A DNA stretch of 64,000 bases from Nocardioides houyundeii (GTDB lineage: Bacteria > Actinomycetota > Actinomycetes > Propionibacteriales > Nocardioidaceae), in the NCBI RefSeq assembly GCF_002865585.1, contig NZ_CP025581.1, positions 2,666,001 through 2,730,000 of the forward strand, read 5' to 3'. Made by a program: the position numbers and the translations under genes. Position 1 is the stretch's first letter. Every line of letters begins with the position of its first letter. Positions 63,007 to 64,000 of the stretch are shown one piece after another. The notes beneath the pieces were generated by a model that was not told the origin of the DNA, did no database searches, and saw only the letters and a list, made by a program, of their open reading frames with translations.

Positions 63007-63537
63007 TCAGGCGCGTCCGCGCTCGATCTCGGTCCGTCTCGCCAGCCGGTGCTGGCGCCGGATGCCGGCCTCCCGGTGGCGGCGTACGTCGGCGGCGCTC
63101 TCCAGCAGCAGCTCCGGCACCGGGCGGGCCTGCCCGGAGGCGTCGACCGCGACGAACACGAAGTACGCCGAGGCGACGTGCCGAGGCTCGTTCGCGGCGC
63201 TGTTCCACGGCTGCGCCTCGACCCGCACCCCGATCTCCATCGAGGAGCGTCCCGCCCAGTTGACCTGTCCCGAGGCCCGCACGATGTCGCCCACGTACAC
63301 CGGGTGCAGGAACGCCATCTGGTCCATCGCCGCCGTCACCGCAGGCCCTCCGCTGTGGCGCTGGGCCACCGCGCCCGCGGTGGAGTCGGCGAGCTTCATG
63401 ATCTCCCCGCCATGGATGTTGCCGAGCAGGTTGGCGTGCACCGAGCCGGTCATCAGCGACAGCGAGACCCGCGAGTAGGAGGTGGGGCGGGCCTCAGCGG
63501 GCTGGTCCGGGTGGTCGGAGTCCCTCTCAGAGTGCAT
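63007..63537 (-). CDS. Acyl-CoA thioesterase (hotdog, BFIT/YciA type)
   Basis: 176 residues from ATG 63537. TGSVHANLLGNIHGGEIMKLAD is interrupted only once by variation from the family; the Asn/His-Gly-Gly region and Asp of MKLAD form the active site; FLHPVYVGDIVRASGQVNW and ASAYFVFVAVD complete the hotdog. It hydrolyses acyl-CoA to acid and CoA in the cytosol. Divergent from the next LCP gene over 42 bases. Confidence 0.93.
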   Translation of the reverse strand: MHSERDSDHPDQPAEARPTSYSRVSLSLMTGSVHANLLGNIHGGEIMKLADSTAGAVAQRHSGGPAVTAAMDQMAFLHPVYVGDIVRASGQVNWAGRSSMEIGVRVEAQPWNSAANEPRHVASAYFVFVAVDASGQARPVPELLLESAADVRRHREAGIRRQHRLARRTEIERGRA

Positions 63538-63579
63538 GGTGCGCAGGCTATCCGGCGCCCCTGGGGGTAGTTTCGTGCC

Positions 63580-64000
63580 ATGGCTGATCGACCTCGGGGA
63601 AAGGGCGGCCCCGAGGAGGGGACCCCTGAGTACCAATGGCTCTACGGCAGCGGCAAGGGCTCCGGCTCCCCGTCCCCCGCCGAGCCCACGCGTCCCGTCT
63701 CCCGGCCGTCCCGGCCCGACGAGACCCGGATGATGCCCACCACCCCGCGGCCCTCCGGCGCTCGCGCCGAGCCCCGGCGCGCCAGTGCGCCGGCGGCCCC
63801 GCCCCGGCAGCCCCCCTCTCCGCCGCGCCCCGCGCCCGCCGGCTCGGGACGCTCGCGCGGCCGGTTCCGTCCCCGGCTGCGCCTCGGGCTGCTGCGCTGG
63901 GTCTTCCTGCTGTGGCTGGTGTTCCTGGTCGCGGTGCCGTTCTGGGCCTGGGGCAAGGTCGACAAGGTCGACGCCGACCCCGGTGGTGAGCGTCCCGCAG
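63580..64000 (+). CDS. LCP-family protein, N-terminal part (runs out of window)
   Basis: 140 residues visible from ATG 63580. A cytosolic Gly/Pro/Ser/Arg-rich tail (PEYQWLYGSG then Pro-rich), then one membrane helix (LLRWVFLLWLVFLVAVPFWA) and WGKVDKVDADPGG, the usual lead into an LCP domain. The catalytic domain lies beyond the window, so the family call rests on this opening and on gene order (Rv3267). Confidence 0.75.
   Translation, partial: MADRPRGKGGPEEGTPEYQWLYGSGKGSGSPSPAEPTRPVSRPSRPDETRMMPTTPRPSGARAEPRRASAPAAPPRQPPSPPRPAPAGSGRSRGRFRPRLRLGLLRWVFLLWLVFLVAVPFWAWGKVDKVDADPGGERPA

Overview
The window is a very GC-rich, gene-dense stretch of chromosome from a Gram-positive actinobacterium, most like Nocardioides or a relative. 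The evidence is the strong G/C bias at third codon positions, GTG and TTG starts, 1-8 bp stop/start overlaps, a WhmD/WhiB2-type WhiB, MtrA-MtrB-LpqB, coenzyme F420 genes, and gene order shared with the Mycobacterium tuberculosis Rv3235-Rv3268 region (Rv3235 family, secA, hpf, comF, lpqB, mtrB, mtrA, ahcY, SIS protein, manB, DUF3499, metallopeptidase family, whiB2, cofD, cofE, manC, TIGR03089, LCP). I saw no rRNA, tRNA, CRISPR array, transposase or prophage.

Layout. 1-6.1 kb: the end of a DEAD-box RNA helicase, an orphan ParA-like ATPase, an SDR oxidoreductase, a PHP phosphoesterase, a double-hotdog MaoC dehydratase, a 56-residue DUF5302-like protein and an acyl-CoA dehydrogenase. 6.1-12.5 kb: a minus-strand operon that looks dedicated to surface-glycan decoration (LicD-like transferase fused to a methyltransferase, P-loop sulfotransferase-like protein, short coiled coil, GtrB-type glycosyltransferase, YfhO-like membrane protein). 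12.5-18.8 kb: a minus-strand set of four exported proteins: a membrane-anchored endonuclease/exonuclease/phosphatase (EEP) protein, a lipoprotein, a phospholipase-D-like protein, and a 1014-residue fusion of a cutinase-like domain with serine replaced by alanine, seven RCC1 repeats and a second EEP domain. I consider this the most original locus here.

19-24.3 kb: MgtE-N/CBS protein, DUF1003 membrane protein, Mrp Fe-S carrier, TatB, an unknown protein, a membrane LysM protein and an Rv3235-family protein. 24.3-36.8 kb: SecA, an AlkX-type glycosylase, a LuxR response regulator, Hpf, ComF, LpqB-MtrB-MtrA and AhcY. 36.9-51 kb: mannose activation (SIS protein, Trm112-like protein, ManB, ManC), DUF3499, a degenerate metallopeptidase, DUF5719, a large membrane glycosyltransferase, WhiB2, CofD and CofE, DUF3105 and TIGR03089. 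51-62.9 kb: an exported PGRP amidase with FG-GAP repeats, then a galactofuran assembly and export operon (two GT2 enzymes, Glf, GlfT2, Wzm, Wzt, membrane protein) and an LCP ligase. The window closes with a thioesterase and the start of another LCP protein.

A property of the sequence itself matters to any user. Six genes (sulfotransferase-like, LicD-methyltransferase, lipoprotein, Mrp, LpqB, DUF5719) each become intact when exactly one G or C is restored, in every case in or next to a G/C run. Several belong to families that are normally intact and conserved. I read this as homopolymer under-calling in the assembly rather than six real pseudogenes, but the raw reads must decide.
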